A DNA stretch of 64,000 nt from positions 127,276 to 191,275 of the forward strand of contig NZ_JAWHTD010000005.1 of the NCBI RefSeq assembly GCF_032586235.1, written 5' to 3'. Position numbers and translations under genes: made by a program. This DNA comes from Aestuariicoccus sp032586235. GTDB lineage: Bacteria > Pseudomonadota > Alphaproteobacteria > Rhodobacterales > Rhodobacteraceae. Of this stretch, positions 8,752-16,702 are shown piece after piece. Within the stretch, counting starts at the first letter, position 1. Each line of letters opens with the position of its first letter. Below the pieces are notes generated by a model. The model did not search any database and was not told where the DNA came from. It saw only the letters and a list, made by a program, of their open reading frames with translations.

Positions 8752-9483
8752 CTAGAAGTAGCTTTTGACCAGCGCGCCTGCCAAAAGCGACCATCCGTCC
8801 GCCACGACGAAGAACGCCAGCTTGAACGGCAGGGACACGATCGCCGGCGGCACCATCATCATGCCCATCGACATCAGCACCGCCGCCACGACAAGGTCGA
8901 TGATCAGGAACGGCAGGAAGATCAGGAACCCGATCTGGAAGGCGCGCGCGATCTCAGACAGCATGAAGCTCGGCACCAGGATCGACAGCGGCGCGTCCGG
9001 GGACAGCGCCGTGCCGGCGGCGTCGGGCCGCAGATCCGCCATCGCCGCAAAGGTCGCGGGATCGGCGCGCCCGGCCATGAAGTCGCGGAACGGGGCCAGC
9101 GTGCGCGCCATGCCTTCGGTCAGGTCGATCTCTTCGGCGACCAGAGGCTGCAACCCGTCCTGCCAGGCGGCGGTAAAGACCGGCTCCATCACGAAATAGG
9201 TGAGGAAGAGCGCCAGGCTGACGATCAGCATGTTGGGCGGCGATTGCTGCAGGCCGACCGCCTGCCGCAGGATCGCCAGCACCGTCACCAGGAACGGAAA
9301 ACAGGTGATCATCACCGCAATACCCGGTGCCAGGCTCAGCAGGGTGATCAGCGCAATCAGCTGAAGGCTGGTCGCCGTGACCGAACCGCCCTCGCCCAGA
9401 TCGACCGAAATACCCTGCGCGGCGGCGGGCAACGCCGCCACCAGGATCAGGGCCATGAGCCCGGAAAACAGCGTCGGTCGCAT
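8752..9483 (-). CDS. fliP: Flagellar biosynthetic protein FliP
   Basis: A 243-aa core component of the flagellar type III export gate. It has a cleavable-type N-terminus (MRPTLFSGLMALILVAALPAAAQG), then hydrophobic segments with the FliP signatures LLSLAPGIAVMITCFPFLVTVLAILRQ (split by a turn) and a C-terminal PSFMLSEIARAFQIGF and VPPAIVSLPFKLAFFVVADG. It begins 3 bp after the fliN stop, making it the last gene of the fliF-fliH-fliN-fliP operon. The order is typical of alphaproteobacterial fla clusters. The partners fliQ and fliR are not in the window. Confidence 0.95.
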   Translation of the reverse strand: MRPTLFSGLMALILVAALPAAAQGISVDLGEGGSVTATSLQLIALITLLSLAPGIAVMITCFPFLVTVLAILRQAVGLQQSPPNMLIVSLALFLTYFVMEPVFTAAWQDGLQPLVAEEIDLTEGMARTLAPFRDFMAGRADPATFAAMADLRPDAAGTALSPDAPLSILVPSFMLSEIARAFQIGFLIFLPFLIIDLVVAAVLMSMGMMMVPPAIVSLPFKLAFFVVADGWSLLAGALVKSYF

Positions 9484-9486
9484 CGC

Positions 9487-9777
9487 TCAGGACGACGCGC
9501 GCAGATCGGCGACCTCGGTCAGGCGCACGGCCAGCTGGCCATCATCACCGCCCTCGACCACCTCCAGAACCCCCACTCCGATCAGCTTGTCCCCGACATA
9601 AAGCTCGACGGGGTCGTCGACCTTTTTGTCGAGCGTCAGCACCGAGCCCTCGGTCAAGCGCAAGAGGTCGCGCACCAGCGGTTTGGCGCGTCCGATCGAC
9701 ACTGTGATTTCGATCGGGACGCTGGTGAAGGGGGCCTGCGCATCGGCGCGCGCCCGGACTGTCCGGCTCTCATCCAT
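9487..9777 (-). CDS. fliN: Flagellar motor switch protein FliN
   Basis: A 96-aa SpoA-domain protein of the C-ring. It shows VPIEITVSIGRAKPLVRDLLRLTEGSVLTLDK and VELYVGDKLIGVGVLEVV, the standard FliN fold. The start chosen is the ATG at the complement of 9775-9777 (MDESRTVRA), because it overlaps the fliH stop by 8 bp; a longer frame reaches 9822 but would overlap fliH by over 50 bp. FliN joins FliM/FliG in switching rotation direction and binds FliH for export. Confidence 0.93.
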   Translation of the reverse strand: MDESRTVRARADAQAPFTSVPIEITVSIGRAKPLVRDLLRLTEGSVLTLDKKVDDPVELYVGDKLIGVGVLEVVEGGDDGQLAVRLTEVADLRASS

Positions 9778-10369
9778 TGGCAACTTTCCTCTGATTGTCG
9801 TCGGCGAATGCCGCGACCGCATGGCCGACCGACTGCACGATTTCGCTCAGGTCGATCTGCTTTTCGGTTTCTCCGAAGCGGATGTCCGCCTGTCCCTCGT
9901 GCAGGGTCTCGTCGGCGATGATTTCAAGCGGAAAACCGTAATCGCCGCTGACCAGCGCTTCGACAGCGGCAAGGTTCCGCGGCGCCACCCCGATGACGAC
10001 GCTGAGCGAGCCCGCATCGCGCGCCAACGTTTCCAGCTTTTCGATCAGATGCACCGCAAGGGTCTGGCGCGCCAGTTCGGGCAACAGTGACTGCACCATG
10101 TCCTGCAACAGCGGGCTCATCGCGTTCTGCACCCGCGAATAGGCCTCGTGATAGGTGAATGACAGATCCTGCAGGTTCTGGGCGAAATCGCTGGCGATGC
10201 GGGTCTTGTCCTCGGTCTGGGTGCGGATCGCGTCGTCCCAGCCGGCACGGTAGCCCTGTTCGAACGCCTCCAGCTTTTCCGCCTCCAGATCGGCCTCGGC
10301 AAAACGGAACCCGGCTTGGGCGACGGGCACCGCCGCGCCGAAATCCTCAAGCAGTGCACGAATGCTCAT
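9770..10369 (-). CDS. fliH: FliH-like flagellar export regulator
   Basis: A 199-aa protein, the stator/regulator of the FliI export ATPase by position and shape: an N-terminal helical stretch (FAEADLEAEKLEAFEQGYRAGWDDAI, a Glu/Ala-rich segment with a GxxxG-like turn), then a globular SctL/FliH-type C-terminus. It starts by a 4-bp ATGA overlap with the fliF stop and ends overlapping fliN. FliH proteins diverge strongly in alphaproteobacteria, so the call rests mainly on synteny. Confidence 0.82.
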   Translation of the reverse strand: MSIRALLEDFGAAVPVAQAGFRFAEADLEAEKLEAFEQGYRAGWDDAIRTQTEDKTRIASDFAQNLQDLSFTYHEAYSRVQNAMSPLLQDMVQSLLPELARQTLAVHLIEKLETLARDAGSLSVVIGVAPRNLAAVEALVSGDYGFPLEIIADETLHEGQADIRFGETEKQIDLSEIVQSVGHAVAAFADDNQRKVANG

Positions 10370-11988
10370 TGTCTGGTCTCCTCGGGTTCATCGAGCCAGC
10401 TGCGCAGGATTTCGACCGTCTCGCTCTTGCGCTCTTCGATGAGGTTGCGCAGCCGGTCCACCGGATCCTCGGACGGCGCGTCGAAATCCACCGTGCCCAT
10501 CTCGCCGAAATCCCCGCCGCCCAACACCGGCCGCGGGCCCAGACCGTCGTCCGGGTCGATCTCTCCGTTCAGGGCCGGCAGGTCGGCCATGTCGGGCGGC
10601 GGTGCGAGCGCCATGCCGCCACCCTCCGGCGCGGGCAAGGCCGCGGCAGAGCCGCCAGCCAGAAGCGGGCGCACCACAAACAGGCCCAGAACAAGGGTGA
10701 CAAGCGCCAGGATCGCCATCTGGATCAGCGCCATCGGGTCCAGCGCCAGACGCTCCAGCAGACCAGGCTGCAGTACCTCGGTCCCAAGGCCCTCGGGCCG
10801 TTCGAAGGCCAGCGACCGAAGGGTGATCACGTCGCCCCGCGCCTCGTCGTATCCAACCGCAGAGGCGACCAGATCGCGCAGCGCGTCAAGCTCTGCCTCG
10901 GGCAAAGGGGCAAAGACCTGCGCGCCGGTCCCGTCGGTTTCGAACGTGCCGTTCACCAGCACGGCCACGGTCAGGCGGCGCACCGCCCCGGGGGCGCGCA
11001 TGACCTCGCGCGTGGTCTCGGATACCTCGTAATTCAGCCGTTCGCGGGTTTCGCTGTTCCGGCTACTCGATTCGCCGCCCCCCGCAGCCTCGCCGTCGGG
11101 CAGGTTCGAGGCGACGGTCACGTCGGCGCCGTTGTCCTGGGACTGGTTGCTGGTTTCGGTGGTGTCCGAGCTGATCACCACGCAGTTTTCCGGATCGAAG
11201 CGCCGCTCGAGGATCGACTCGCTTTCCGTCACGGTATCGACCGCGACCTCGACAACGGCGTTGCCCAGACCGACCCGCGCCTCAATCAGCCGCTGCACCC
11301 GATCCCGCAGCGCCATTGCCTTGTCGTCGGCGGTTTGGCCCGGAGCGCTCTCGTCATCGGCGCCGACAAGCCCGCCCTGCGCGTCGATGACCGACACGTT
11401 TTCCGGCACCAGCCCGGGAACGGCCGCTGCCACGAGGTGTTTCAGCGCCCGCGCCTGAACCACCGTAAGCGCCCCGCCACTGGTCGTGACCGAAACCGAG
11501 GCCGACGGGTTAACATCGCGCTGAAAGGGATTGGCGCTGCTGTTGGCGATATGGACCCGGGCCGAGGTGATGTAGGGCGTGGCGACGATGGTGCGCGCCA
11601 GTTCGCCCTCCTTGGCGCGCCAATAGGCGGCGTCGAACATCTGCGAGGTGGTGCCGAACCCCGACAGCGTGTCGAGCAATTCATACCCCTGGCTGCCGTT
11701 CGCGGGCAGCCCTTCGCTGGCCAGCGTCAGCCGCAGCTGGTCGCGCTGCCCCGAAGGCACGAGGATCGCGCCGCCGTTGACCTCATAGGCAACCCCGCGC
11801 TGTTCCAGCGCCTTGACGACATCGCCCGCCGCCCCGTTTTCGAGGCCCGCGTAAAGAAGCGTCATGTTCGGGGCCGTCGCCATCCGGGACATGGCCAGAA
11901 TCGCGAGGACCATCGCCACAGTCGCGCCGGCGACCACCAATTGACGCCGCAGTCCCAGCGCGGTCCACGTCTTAACGATCTGCTTCAA
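10366..11988 (-). CDS. fliF: Flagellar M-ring protein FliF
   Basis: About 540 aa. It has an N-terminal transmembrane segment (LVVAGATVAMVLAILAMS), YscJ/FliF ring-building motif 1 (LYAGLENGAAGDVVKALEQRG), RBM2 with SARVHIANSS, and a second TM near the C-terminus (MALIQMAILALVTLVLGLFVV). A C-terminal acidic tail for FliG binding ends with DEPEETRQ. The start is uncertain: a TTG at the complement of 11986-11988 has a GGAGG six bases upstream and gives MKQIVKTW; a further-upstream TTG at 12006 is also open. It is the first gene of the minus-strand flagellar operon, divergent from fliL. Confidence 0.92.
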   Translation of the reverse strand: MKQIVKTWTALGLRRQLVVAGATVAMVLAILAMSRMATAPNMTLLYAGLENGAAGDVVKALEQRGVAYEVNGGAILVPSGQRDQLRLTLASEGLPANGSQGYELLDTLSGFGTTSQMFDAAYWRAKEGELARTIVATPYITSARVHIANSSANPFQRDVNPSASVSVTTSGGALTVVQARALKHLVAAAVPGLVPENVSVIDAQGGLVGADDESAPGQTADDKAMALRDRVQRLIEARVGLGNAVVEVAVDTVTESESILERRFDPENCVVISSDTTETSNQSQDNGADVTVASNLPDGEAAGGGESSSRNSETRERLNYEVSETTREVMRAPGAVRRLTVAVLVNGTFETDGTGAQVFAPLPEAELDALRDLVASAVGYDEARGDVITLRSLAFERPEGLGTEVLQPGLLERLALDPMALIQMAILALVTLVLGLFVVRPLLAGGSAAALPAPEGGGMALAPPPDMADLPALNGEIDPDDGLGPRPVLGGGDFGEMGTVDFDAPSEDPVDRLRNLIEERKSETVEILRSWLDEPEETRQ

Positions 11989-12045
11989 GATCACCCTCCG
12001 CTCCAAACGTTCTGTTCGGTTGCGGGCAGCTTTGGCGGCTCAGGT

Positions 12046-12060
12046 TTAATAATCGGTTAG
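12046..12060. promoter_or_regulatory. CtrA-like box between divergent flagellar operons
   Basis: TTAA-N7-TTAG at 12046-12060, in the gap between fliF (minus) and fliL (plus). The CtrA consensus in alphaproteobacteria is TTAA-N7-TTAA, so one base of the second half-site differs. CtrA control of flagellar genes is established in Rhodobacteraceae. The site is about 58 bp from the fliF start and 45 bp from the fliL start, placing it to act on either side. Confidence 0.5.
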
Positions 12061-12104
12061 TTTCTCGCCGTTTATAAACCCGGCAGAGCAAAATGAGGTT
12101 GAGG

Positions 12105-12590
12105 ATGAGCGACGCCACCGTCCCCGAAGACTCGGTCGACAAAAAACCATCCAAGCTGCCGCTGGTCCTCGGCCTGGTTCTGGCCATGGCCGGCGGCGGG
12201 GGCGGGTTCTACGCGGCGCAATCCGGTTTGCTGTCCGGCAGCGGCGGCATGGACATGCCGCAGGCTGCCCCTCGGGCCGACGCCCTGCCGGATGTCCGCT
12301 TTGTGCCCATTCCCGCGCTGGTGATTTCACTGCCGCCCTCCGCCGGGGCAGAGTTTCTTCGCTTCAGGGCAGAGCTGGAGGTGCCCCGACAATACGCAAG
12401 CGAGGTCGAATCGATCGTTCCGCGCGTCGTGGACGTGCTCAACAGCTATCTTCGCGCCATCGAACCCGGCGACGTGGTGCAACCCGGTGCGCTGATCCGG
12501 CTGCGGGGGCAGATGCTGCGGCGGGTGCAGCTGGTCACCGGCGAGGGTCGGGTCAACAACCTTCTGGTTATGGAATTCGTCTTGAACTAA
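12105..12590 (+). CDS. fliL: Flagellar basal-body protein FliL
   Basis: About 161 aa from the ATG at 12105, preferred over the ATG at 12093 because GAGG lies six bases upstream. It has a short cytoplasmic N-terminus, one TM segment (LPLVLGLVLAMAGGGGGFYA), then a periplasmic stomatin-like domain with FLRFRAELEVPRQYASEVES and a C-terminal LRGQMLRRVQLVTGEGRVNNLLVMEFVLN (split by a turn). FliL supports the stators around the MS ring. It is first in a plus-strand operon with the small gene and motE. Confidence 0.93.
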   Translation: MSDATVPEDSVDKKPSKLPLVLGLVLAMAGGGGGFYAAQSGLLSGSGGMDMPQAAPRADALPDVRFVPIPALVISLPPSAGAEFLRFRAELEVPRQYASEVESIVPRVVDVLNSYLRAIEPGDVVQPGALIRLRGQMLRRVQLVTGEGRVNNLLVMEFVLN

Positions 12591-12603
12591 GGGGGCAGAA
12601 GCC

Positions 12604-12978
12604 TTGGACATAATTGCTGACATCCTGCTGGTGGCGGGCGCCTTCGGTGCCGGGTTCTACTGCTTCATCCTGGCCCGACGCCTGAGCCGTTTTACCGATC
12701 TCGAGGGCGGGGTCGGCGGGGCTGTCGCGGTGCTGTCGGCGCAGGTGGACGATCTGACACGCACTCTGAACGCAGCCCAGAGCACCGCCAGCACATCGAC
12801 CGATTCGCTGGCCGAACTGACCAACCGGGCCGAGGATGTGGCCAAGCGGCTCGAACTGCTGGTCGCCTCGATGCACGATTTGCCGCAAAAACCGCCGGTG
12901 CAACAGACGGCTGTCCCCGATCCGCCATCCAGGGAACCGGTCTTCGTGCGCCACCCGGCCCATGGGGCCACGCGATGA
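12604..12978 (+). CDS. Small bitopic membrane protein of the fliL operon (possibly PflI-like)
   Basis: A 124-aa protein starting at a TTG (12604) behind AAGGGGG. One N-terminal TM (IADILLVAGAFGAGFYCFIL), then RRLSRF and a predicted helical cytoplasmic part ending in a proline-rich tail (DLPQKPPVQQ...DPPSREPV). It lies 13 bp after fliL and overlaps motE by 4 bp (ATGA). In Caulobacter the gene after fliL is pflI, a bitopic, proline-rich flagellum-positioning protein; size and position agree, but homology was not tested. Treat as unassigned. Confidence 0.7.
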   Translation: MDIIADILLVAGAFGAGFYCFILARRLSRFTDLEGGVGGAVAVLSAQVDDLTRTLNAAQSTASTSTDSLAELTNRAEDVAKRLELLVASMHDLPQKPPVQQTAVPDPPSREPVFVRHPAHGATR

Positions 12979-13589
12979 GCGCGCAGCGGACCGTGTCGAA
13001 ACCGCGCAAAACGCGCCGGCGGGGCCGGGGAACGCTCGCCGTGATCGGCGGCCTGCTGCTGACCTCGGCCGCGATCCGGATGGCCGACGAGGCGATCGCA
13101 CTTGAGCAGAGAGGCCCGTCGTCCGCCCCGGAAAGCGTCGAACTGGAGCAGGCGGCACCAGCAGCACAGGTGATGACCGATCAGGATCTCGCCCCGATCC
13201 TGGCCGCCCTGAAGCAGCGCGAAGACAGGATCGCCCGGCGCGAGGGCGACATTCGCAAACGGCTCCAGGCGCTCACCCTGGCCGAGAGCGAAATCGACCG
13301 GAAAATGGCCGCCATGAAACGGGCCGAGGAAGACCTGCGGGCGACGCTCGCGCTGGCGCAGACCGCGGCCGAAGACGATCTGACGCGCCTCACGAATGTC
13401 TATGCCAACATGAAGCCGAAACAGGCCGCTGCCCTGTTCGAAGAGATGGATCCGGATTTCGCCGCTGGGTTCCTCGGCCGGATGCGTGCGGACGCCGCGG
13501 CGGCCATCATGGCTGGACTGACCCCGCGCGCCGCCTATACGATCAGCGTCGTTCTGGCGGGCAGAAACGCGGAGGTTCCGACAGAATGA
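12975..13589 (+). CDS. motE: MotE-like flagellar protein (MgtE-N-like domain)
   Basis: A 204-aa protein with an N-terminal basic segment and TM (GTLAVIGGLLLTSAAIRMADEA), a long coiled coil (about 65-125: REDRIARREGDIRKRLQ..., ESEIDRKMAAMKRAEEDLRATL), and a C-terminal helical domain VYANMKPKQAAALFEEMDPDFAAGFLGRMRADAAAAIMAGL (split by turns) typical of MotE/MgtE intracellular N. MotE is a MotC chaperone in Sinorhizobium; in Rhodobacteraceae such genes accompany fliL. It is coupled to the preceding gene by ATGA. It could also be annotated simply as a FliG-binding-type MgtE_N protein. Confidence 0.8.
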   Translation: MSAQRTVSKPRKTRRRGRGTLAVIGGLLLTSAAIRMADEAIALEQRGPSSAPESVELEQAAPAAQVMTDQDLAPILAALKQREDRIARREGDIRKRLQALTLAESEIDRKMAAMKRAEEDLRATLALAQTAAEDDLTRLTNVYANMKPKQAAALFEEMDPDFAAGFLGRMRADAAAAIMAGLTPRAAYTISVVLAGRNAEVPTE

Positions 13590-13706
13590 CTCCGGCTTTG
13601 CGTACCGGCCATCGTTTAGTTGCAATAGTTGGACCGCTGGTGCTGCGTTGCGTGGAAGCGGCCGCCATCAAGAAACCGGCATTGGCCTGCCCGCAAGGGC
13701 CGGCAT

Positions 13707-13733
13707 AAAAAAAACCCCGGCGCAAGGCCGGGG
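13707..13733 (-). terminator. Rho-independent terminator of the pyrimidine ABC operon
   Basis: On the minus strand a 7-bp GC stem (CCCCGGC/GCCGGGG, 13715-13733) with a 5-nt loop is followed by eight T (13707-13714). It lies 22 bp past the stop of the substrate-binding protein gene. This is a textbook intrinsic terminator. Confidence 0.9.
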
Positions 13734-13755
13734 TCCTGTTGCGCGAGAACGGGCG

Positions 13756-14742
13756 TCAGTTCAGCGCCGCATCCGTAATCGCGTGGGTCCAGGCGCCCTC
13801 GGGCGCCTTGCTGATGACCGGGTCCGATCCGCCGGCCAGCAGCGTCTGCACCGTGCGTTCGTAATCGGCCGGGTCGAGCGCGCCGTTCGAGCCCGCGGTC
13901 AGCTTGGCCACTTCGCCCATCATGCGGATCTGATGTTCTTCGGTCTGGGCGCCGGTTTCATCGTTGTCCAGAACGATCATCGCCGCGTCCTCGGGGTTCT
14001 CCTCGGCCCATTTCCAGCCTTTCATCGAGGCCCGGACGAAACGCTCCATCTTGTCGGCGAAAGCGGGATCGTCGAGGTTGTCCTCAAGCACGTAGAGCCC
14101 GTCTTCGAGCGTGGCGACGCCCTGATCCTCATATTTGAAAGTGATGAGCTCGTCCGGCGAGACACCCGAATCGATCACCTGCCAATATTCATTGTAGGTC
14201 ATCGTGCTGATGCAATCGGCCTGACGCTGCAGCAGCGGATCGACGTTGAAGCCCTGCTTCAGCACCTCGACGCCGTTCTCATCCGCGCCATCGGTTTCGA
14301 TGCCAAGCTGGCTCATCCACGACAGGAATGGATATTCGTTGCCGAAGAACCAGACCCCGAGGGTACGGTTGGCGAGGCTCTCCGGCCCCTCGATCCCGAC
14401 ATCGCCCCAGCAGGTCAGCATCATGCCCGAGGATTTGAACGGCTGCGCAATGTTCACCAGCGGCAGGCCGTTTTCACGCGCCGCCAGCGCGGCGGGCATC
14501 CATTCGACGACCACGTCGGCGCCGCCACCAGCGATGACCTGCGTCGGTGCGATATCGGGGCCGCCGGGCAGGATCGTGACGTCCAGCCCCTCTTCGTCGT
14601 AATAGCCGTTCTCTTGCGCGACGTAGTAGCCCGCGAATTGCGATTGCGTGACCCATTTCAGCTGCAGCGTCACTGCGTCCTGCGCAAACGCGGGCGCGGA
14701 AAGCCCGGCGAGCGCGGCTGCGGCCCAGAACATGCGTTTCAT
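13756..14742 (-). CDS. ABC transporter substrate-binding protein (NMT1/THI5 family)
   Basis: A 328-aa periplasmic binding protein from the ATG at the complement of 14740-14742, which has GGAGG upstream; a 13-codon upstream extension is unlikely. It has a signal peptide (MKRMFWAAAALAGLSAPAFAQ), then the THI5-type opening LQLKWVTQSQFAGYYVAQENGYY (split) and GLDVTILPGGPDIAP. Paralogues bind thiamine precursors or pyrimidines. Location beside dihydropyrimidinase and a RutR-like gene argues for a pyrimidine, hydantoin or reduced-pyrimidine substrate. It is the distal gene of the ATPase-permease-permease-binding protein operon. Confidence 0.85.
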   Translation of the reverse strand: MKRMFWAAAALAGLSAPAFAQDAVTLQLKWVTQSQFAGYYVAQENGYYDEEGLDVTILPGGPDIAPTQVIAGGGADVVVEWMPAALAARENGLPLVNIAQPFKSSGMMLTCWGDVGIEGPESLANRTLGVWFFGNEYPFLSWMSQLGIETDGADENGVEVLKQGFNVDPLLQRQADCISTMTYNEYWQVIDSGVSPDELITFKYEDQGVATLEDGLYVLEDNLDDPAFADKMERFVRASMKGWKWAEENPEDAAMIVLDNDETGAQTEEHQIRMMGEVAKLTAGSNGALDPADYERTVQTLLAGGSDPVISKAPEGAWTHAITDAALN

Positions 14743-14806
14743 TGTGTAGTCCTCCAGGTTGGTATCATTCACTCTCCCCACGGCTCTGGCGGCGCGGGAT
14801 TTTCTG

Positions 14807-15658
14807 TTATCGTCCGCCCCTCTGCGAGGCGTGCCAGAACGTCAGTCGTTTCTCGATCACCGTGACCAGCCCGAAAAAGACCGATCCGGCCAGCGCCGCG
14901 ACCACGATGGCCGACCAGACCATGCCAAGGTCAAGCTGGCCAATACTGGTCGAAATGCGGAAGCCGAGGCCCAGTGTAGGCGAGCCGAAAAATTCGGCAA
15001 CAATCGCGCCGACAAGCGCAAGAGTTGTGCTGATTTTGAGCCCATTGAAAATGAAGGGCATCGCGGCGGGCAGGCGCAGCTTGATCAGCGTCTGGCCCCA
15101 GCTGGCGGCATAGGTGCGCACCAGGTCGCGCTGCATGGCGGTGGTGTCCTGCAAACCGGCGACGGTGTTCACCAGCATCGGGAAGAACACCATAAGCACG
15201 ACGACCGCCGCCTTGGATTGCCAGCCAAAGCCGAACCACATCACCAGGATCGGCGCGGTGCCGACGATGGGCAGGGCGGCCATGAAGTTGCCGAGCGGCA
15301 GAAGCCCCTCGCGCAGATAGCGGTAGCGGTCGACCAGCAGAGCGGTCAGAAAGGCCGCGCCGCAGCCGATGATATAGCCGCCCAGCGCGCCTTTGAGGAT
15401 CGTCTGCACGAAGTCGCGCCAGAGCAGGCCCAGATTGGCGCCGAAGGTCTGCGCGATCTGGCTGGGTGGCGGCAGGATCACCGGCGGCACCCCCAGCCCG
15501 CGCACCAGGCATTCCCACATGGCCAGAACGGTCGCGCCGAAGACGACGGGCACCGCCAGCCGGGCCGCCGCCGTCCCGCGGGCAGGCCCGTTGGCCAGCG
15601 CCACATTCAGCGCAAAGCCCCCCGCCCAGAGCGCCAGTGCCAGCACCACCAGCGTCAT
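14807..15658 (-). CDS. ABC transporter permease (NMT1-type importer), subunit 2
   Basis: A 283-aa SsuC/TauC/ThiX-type permease with about six TM helices. The EAA-like cytoplasmic loop is AASWGQTLIKLRLPAAMPFIFNGLK (split), which contacts the ATPase. It begins by a 4-bp ATGA overlap with the first permease, so the two are probably a heterodimer. An extra N-terminal TM (LVVLALALWAGGFALNVAL) precedes the core domain. Substrate is inferred from context as pyrimidine-related. Confidence 0.85.
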   Translation of the reverse strand: MTLVVLALALWAGGFALNVALANGPARGTAAARLAVPVVFGATVLAMWECLVRGLGVPPVILPPPSQIAQTFGANLGLLWRDFVQTILKGALGGYIIGCGAAFLTALLVDRYRYLREGLLPLGNFMAALPIVGTAPILVMWFGFGWQSKAAVVVLMVFFPMLVNTVAGLQDTTAMQRDLVRTYAASWGQTLIKLRLPAAMPFIFNGLKISTTLALVGAIVAEFFGSPTLGLGFRISTSIGQLDLGMVWSAIVVAALAGSVFFGLVTVIEKRLTFWHASQRGGR

Positions 15659-16635
15659 GCGCTCATACCGATGCGCCGCAGGGTCCGCCTCTCGAGCCAG
15701 CCGATGGCCCAGACCAGTACCGCCGCCAGACCGGCCGCCATGAAGAGCGCAGCCCAGATCTGCGCGGTCTGTCCGTAATAGCTGCCCGCCAGCATCCGCG
15801 CGCCCAGCCCGCCCTGCTGCACCGGCAATTCGCCGACGATGGCCCCGACGAGGCTCGCCGCGATGGCGATCTTGAGCGAGGCAAAGAGGTAGGGCACCGA
15901 GGCGGGCAGGCGCAATTTCCAGAGCACCGTGGGCGCGCCGGCGTTATAGGTCCGCATCAGGTCCATCTGCATCGCGTCGGGGCTGCGCAGGCCCTTGACC
16001 ATGCCCACGACCACAGGGAAGAACGACAGGTAGGCCGAGATCACCGCCTTGGGGATCAGCCCCTGCACGCCCACGGAATAAAGCACGACGATGATCATCG
16101 GCGCCAGCGCCACGATGGGAATGGTCTGGCTGACGATGGCCCAGGGCATGACGGACATGTCCATCACCCGGCTGTGCACGATGCCGATGGCCAACGCGAT
16201 GCCGAGGCCTGCACCGATCAGAAAGCCCACGAAGGTCGCGTTAAGCGTGACCCAGCCGTGATAGATCAGGCTCCGGTTCGACAGGCTGCCCGACCGCACG
16301 ATGCCGCGCCGGCCGTTGAGCTCTTCGTCGATGGTGCTGTCGTAAAGCTCGACCAGCACCTGGTGCGGCGCGGGCAGGCGCGCGCGGTCGAGGCTCCAGC
16401 TGGCGCCCAACGCGCCGGGGTTCTGCGCGACGAGCACCAGATGCCCCATGTCCCGCCGCTCTGCCGCCGAGGGCGGCGACACCGCGACCCCGGCGCGTTC
16501 GGCCTGGGTCAGCACCTCCTTGACGTTCATCGGCACGGCGGCCGCGTACCACAGCGTCATGATCGCCAGGATCATCGCCAGAACCGGCGGCACACGCCAT
16601 CGGCGCGCGGTCAGGGGCACAGCCGCATCCGCCAT
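15655..16635 (-). CDS. ABC transporter permease (NMT1-type importer), subunit 1
   Basis: A 326-aa BPD-type permease. The EAA loop is YNAGAPTVLWKLRLPASVPYLFASLK (split) and there is an N-terminal TM (PPVLAMILAIMTLWYAAAVP). An unusually long periplasmic stretch (about residues 40-115, VLTQAERAGVAVSPPSAAERRD...) sits between TM1 and the core helices. It is followed without a gap by the second permease and lies 67 bp after the ATPase gene, the gap holding a REP-like palindrome. It is part of the same importer. Confidence 0.85.
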   Translation of the reverse strand: MADAAVPLTARRWRVPPVLAMILAIMTLWYAAAVPMNVKEVLTQAERAGVAVSPPSAAERRDMGHLVLVAQNPGALGASWSLDRARLPAPHQVLVELYDSTIDEELNGRRGIVRSGSLSNRSLIYHGWVTLNATFVGFLIGAGLGIALAIGIVHSRVMDMSVMPWAIVSQTIPIVALAPMIIVVLYSVGVQGLIPKAVISAYLSFFPVVVGMVKGLRSPDAMQMDLMRTYNAGAPTVLWKLRLPASVPYLFASLKIAIAASLVGAIVGELPVQQGGLGARMLAGSYYGQTAQIWAALFMAAGLAAVLVWAIGWLERRTLRRIGMSA

Positions 16636-16646
16636 CAGCCCACCCC

Positions 16647-16667
16647 GCCCCGGGCCTGACCCGGGGC
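16647..16667. repeat. REP-like palindrome GCCCCGGG-N5-CCCGGGGC
   Basis: A perfect 8-bp inverted repeat with a 5-nt loop in the gap between ABC ATPase and permease genes. The same form occurs at 23847-23867 and 32935-32955, with a 9-bp relative at 23808-23831. It looks like a dispersed intergenic repeat and may modulate mRNA ends inside the operon. Confidence 0.7.
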
Positions 16668-16702
16668 CCCGTCGGCCGCGGCAATTCGCGCCTGTGAAAA
16701 TC

